8,947 bases of DNA from DAOWGG01 sp965369815 (GTDB lineage Bacteria > Patescibacteriota > Gracilibacteria > UM-FILTER-43-11), in NCBI GenBank assembly GCA_965369815.1, contig CBDUQS010000043.1:1-8947 (forward strand). The letters are read 5' to 3'. Below the pieces are notes generated by a model. The model did no database searches. It had not been told where the DNA came from and saw nothing but the letters and a program-made list of their open reading frames with translations. The position numbers and the translations under genes were made by a program. Within the stretch, counting starts at the first letter, position 1; every line of letters starts with the position of its first letter. This document shows positions 7,570 to 8,947 of the stretch, in pieces.

Positions 7570-7683
7570 GTCTGAACTGTGATTCCTTTGATTAATTGAT
7601 GAGAATGATTTGTGATCTTTTTAAGGTATCGAAAAAAATGAAATAATGATAATCATCTCCATCACAAAAATCACAGTTCAGAC
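7570..7683. repeat. 114-bp imperfect palindrome between convergent genes
   Basis: Outer arms of 15 bp are perfect complements (7570-7584, GTCTGAACTGTGATT; 7669-7683). A second pair of arms, 7597-7610 and 7651-7664, matches at 11 of 14 positions. The centre (7611-7650) is A/T-rich. The left arm starts 2 bp after the ligase stop codon, and the right arm overlaps one base of the PEBP stop, so it fills the convergent spacer. It may act as a shared transcription terminator or RNA stabiliser, or be a MITE/REP-like insertion. I see no flanking target-site duplication. T-rich sequence follows only on the plus strand. Confidence 0.7.
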
Positions 7684-8165
7684 TATTTTCTCTCAAAAAA
7701 TCCACTCACTGTTTCTTCTTCAATCACACGCCCCTCAATCGCTTGCAGAAAGTCGGAGCGAGAGGTGTTTTCATCGACATCTAATTTAGGTACATTCAGT
7801 GTATACAGATGAAGCACATACTCATGTCGCCCCGATCCAACAGGTGGCTGTGGGCCACCATAGCCCGTTCGTCCCCAAGAAGTCATAAGCTCTCGGCTTC
7901 CCTCCGGCATGTTGTTTCGACTTGCCCCTTCTTCAATTTCCGTCACAAAATTAGGAATGTCGACCACGAGCCAATGCACCCAGTTATTTGCGACAGGGTG
8001 TCGATCATCAAATAAAACCGCATACGACTGAGCAGCAGGGAGCGGTTGCCACTCAAGTCCAATCGAAATATTTTTACCACCTCCTCCATCAGTTGCAAAT
8101 TCAGTGGGAATATTAGCCCCACTTTCAAAAGCTGATGTTTTGAGTTGAAGAATTTTTTCATTCAT
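7683..8165 (-). CDS. PEBP family protein (YbhB/YbcL, Raf-kinase-inhibitor-like)
   Basis: The 160-residue product is about full length for bacterial phosphatidylethanolamine-binding-protein homologues. It shows the family's ligand-pocket motifs: SYAVLFDDRHP followed by NWVHWLVVDIP (about residues 47-71), and GYGGPQPPVGSGRHEYVLHLYTL (about 101-123). The first motif is DDRHP rather than the common DPDAP, with the acidic and proline positions kept. There is no signal peptide, so it is probably cytoplasmic. Bacterial PEBPs have no settled physiological role; binding of small anionic ligands is the usual proposal. The gene converges on the ligase fusion, so it is not in that transcript. It is divergent from the gene at 8266. 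The start ATG (8165-8163) lacks a Shine-Dalgarno sequence. Family assignment is firm; function is not. Confidence 0.92.
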   Translation of the reverse strand: MNEKILQLKTSAFESGANIPTEFATDGGGGKNISIGLEWQPLPAAQSYAVLFDDRHPVANNWVHWLVVDIPNFVTEIEEGASRNNMPEGSRELMTSWGRTGYGGPQPPVGSGRHEYVLHLYTLNVPKLDVDENTSRSDFLQAIEGRVIEEETVSGFFERK

Positions 8166-8202
8166 TTGACAAGGTAGGGTTTATTTTTAAAATAACAGGG
8201 CT

Positions 8203-8211
8203 ATTTTAGCA
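8203..8211 (-). promoter_or_regulatory. Extended -10 promoter candidate for the PEBP gene
   Basis: The minus strand reads TGCTAAAAT, identical to the element before the 3614 gene. The predicted start is near 8196, giving a leader of about 31 nt. The -35 position (about 8226-8231) is weak (CAATAA) and overlaps the TTGACA of the divergent promoter. A 15-base A/T palindrome, TTATTTT-T-AAAATAA (8181-8195), lies just after the predicted start and could be an operator or chance. Confidence 0.5.
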
Positions 8212-8228
8212 TATCAATTAACATTTTA

Positions 8229-8257
8229 TTGACAAAAAAAGAATATAGTTGTAAAAT
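8229..8257 (+). promoter_or_regulatory. Near-consensus sigma70-type promoter for the 8266 gene
   Basis: A perfect -35 TTGACA (8229-8234) and -10 TAAAAT (8252-8257) are separated by exactly 17 bp. This is the best promoter in the window. Transcription should begin about 8263-8265, almost on the ATG at 8266. Confidence 0.75.
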
Positions 8258-8265
8258 TTCCTCCT

Positions 8266-8922
8266 ATGTTTACCCTCCAATACAATTCTATGAGTAATTT
8301 TTTTACACCTGATGTACATGTACAAGACACAGAGGCATGGCTTGACCACATTATTAAAGATTTAGAAAAGCTAGAAAAAGAAAGCAGTACAATGCCAAAT
8401 GAATCCATTCAAATGTGTGAAAGTTTTTTGAGGCATGGTGTTTTTTTAGAAAACTTAAGCAAATCAGAGAGAACACGCATTGCCAATAAGGCCATGGCCG
8501 TAGTTCATCGATTGGGTCAAATTGGACATAATGAAAAAAGTTCATTGGTCATTTCCTTTATGGGGATCGTAAATGATTCAAAAAATAAACCAGAAGAAGA
8601 TATGGAAGGTGTTGTGGAGGAAACCCGTGATCAGCTTAGAGCGGATATGGGTATACAAGTTTTTATCGATAGTATCTGCAACTCTGCACTACCTCATTTA
8701 GAGGAATTGAAGAGAGATGGAAAGCAATTGGATGACAGTGGTTCTTTAAGGGAATTAATAAATATGATCATTGAGAGTGAATTCCCTAAGATTGAAGAGT
8801 TGGATGAACGTCAGCTAGAAGCTATATATTATGCAATCCCTAAAATCATTAAAATATTAAGTCGTATGGATATCGATTTTGCCTCCGTAGTTAAATTGAA
8901 AATACATGAGTTTTCGAGGTGA
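8266..8922 (+). CDS. Helical soluble protein of unknown function
   Basis: I do not recognise this 218-residue protein. It has no signal peptide or membrane helix. It is rich in charged residues (Glu, Lys, Asp, Arg) and looks almost entirely alpha-helical, for example in HIIKDLEKLEKE, EEDMEGVVEETRDQLRADM and ELDERQLEAIYYAIPKIIKIL. It has only two cysteines and no obvious catalytic or nucleotide-binding motif, so a binding or regulatory role is as plausible as an enzymatic one. The start is uncertain: ATG 8266 lies next to the predicted transcription start and would be read from a nearly leaderless mRNA, while ATG 8290 (MSNFF, residue 9) would have a leader of about 25 nt. Neither has a Shine-Dalgarno. 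The gene ends in TGA at 8920-8922, and the last 25 bases of the window hold nothing recognisable. Its promoter is back to back with that of the PEBP gene. Confidence 0.8.
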   Translation: MFTLQYNSMSNFFTPDVHVQDTEAWLDHIIKDLEKLEKESSTMPNESIQMCESFLRHGVFLENLSKSERTRIANKAMAVVHRLGQIGHNEKSSLVISFMGIVNDSKNKPEEDMEGVVEETRDQLRADMGIQVFIDSICNSALPHLEELKRDGKQLDDSGSLRELINMIIESEFPKIEELDERQLEAIYYAIPKIIKILSRMDIDFASVVKLKIHEFSR

Positions 8923-8947
8923 TGTCAAAAATTCGATGGGGTACGTT

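Noticed and set aside
7570..7683. Insertion sequence or transposon end
   Set aside because: There is no transposase and no flanking duplication. The element is only 114 bp, so it is reported as a palindrome of unknown type.
1..8922. Alternative genetic code with UGA read as glycine (Gracilibacteria/Absconditabacteria, code 25)
   Set aside because: The surface gene has a very large number of glycine codons and none is TGA. The other long frames also lack internal TGA. The 8266 gene ends at TGA.

Overview
The window holds five protein-coding genes, one of them cut by the left edge, and no RNA gene, CRISPR array or insertion sequence that I can see. The DNA is moderately AT-rich, genes are closely packed, none of the five starts has a convincing Shine-Dalgarno sequence, and TAAAAT boxes precede four of them. 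The standard meaning of UGA as stop fits: the large glycine-rich gene never uses TGA for glycine. With a glycine-rich secreted protein carrying delta-60 repeats and a PKD-containing membrane protein, this suggests an uncultured bacterium, possibly of the Patescibacteria/CPR (Peregrinibacteria-like) kind. That placement is inference only.

Layout. Bases 3474 down to 1 (minus strand) encode the first 1158 residues of a secreted protein: signal peptide, two related glycine-rich beta domains about 400 residues apart, a Ca/Ig-like linker region, then delta-60 repeats running off the edge. A divergent promoter region (3475-3613) separates it from a plus-strand pair. The first gene of the pair (3614-5110) encodes a signal peptide, a PKD domain, an alpha/beta-looking region and a seven-helix membrane domain of the kind normally fused to an inactive transglutaminase. 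After a 90-bp spacer filled by a composite inverted repeat comes a 788-residue fusion (5201-7567). It joins a RimK-like ATP-grasp alpha-L-glutamate-ligase-like enzyme, a retropepsin-like (ATP-dependent zinc protease type) domain whose DTG motif is lost, and a DUF1704/MATCAP-type HExxxH metallopeptidase. A 114-bp imperfect palindrome separates it from a convergent PEBP (YbhB/YbcL-like) gene (7683-8165, minus). The PEBP gene is divergent from a 218-residue helical protein of unknown function (8266-8922) that has a near-consensus promoter.

How the genes may work together. In other bacteria the 7TM/inactive-transglutaminase protein, the RimK-like ligase and the retropepsin-like protein occur as separate neighbouring genes. 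DUF1704 proteins are also found near ATP-grasp ligases. Here the soluble enzymes are compressed into one cytoplasmic polypeptide next to the membrane partner. This looks like a membrane-linked amino-acid ligation and removal ('writer-eraser') system with an unknown target. It is the most interesting content of the window.
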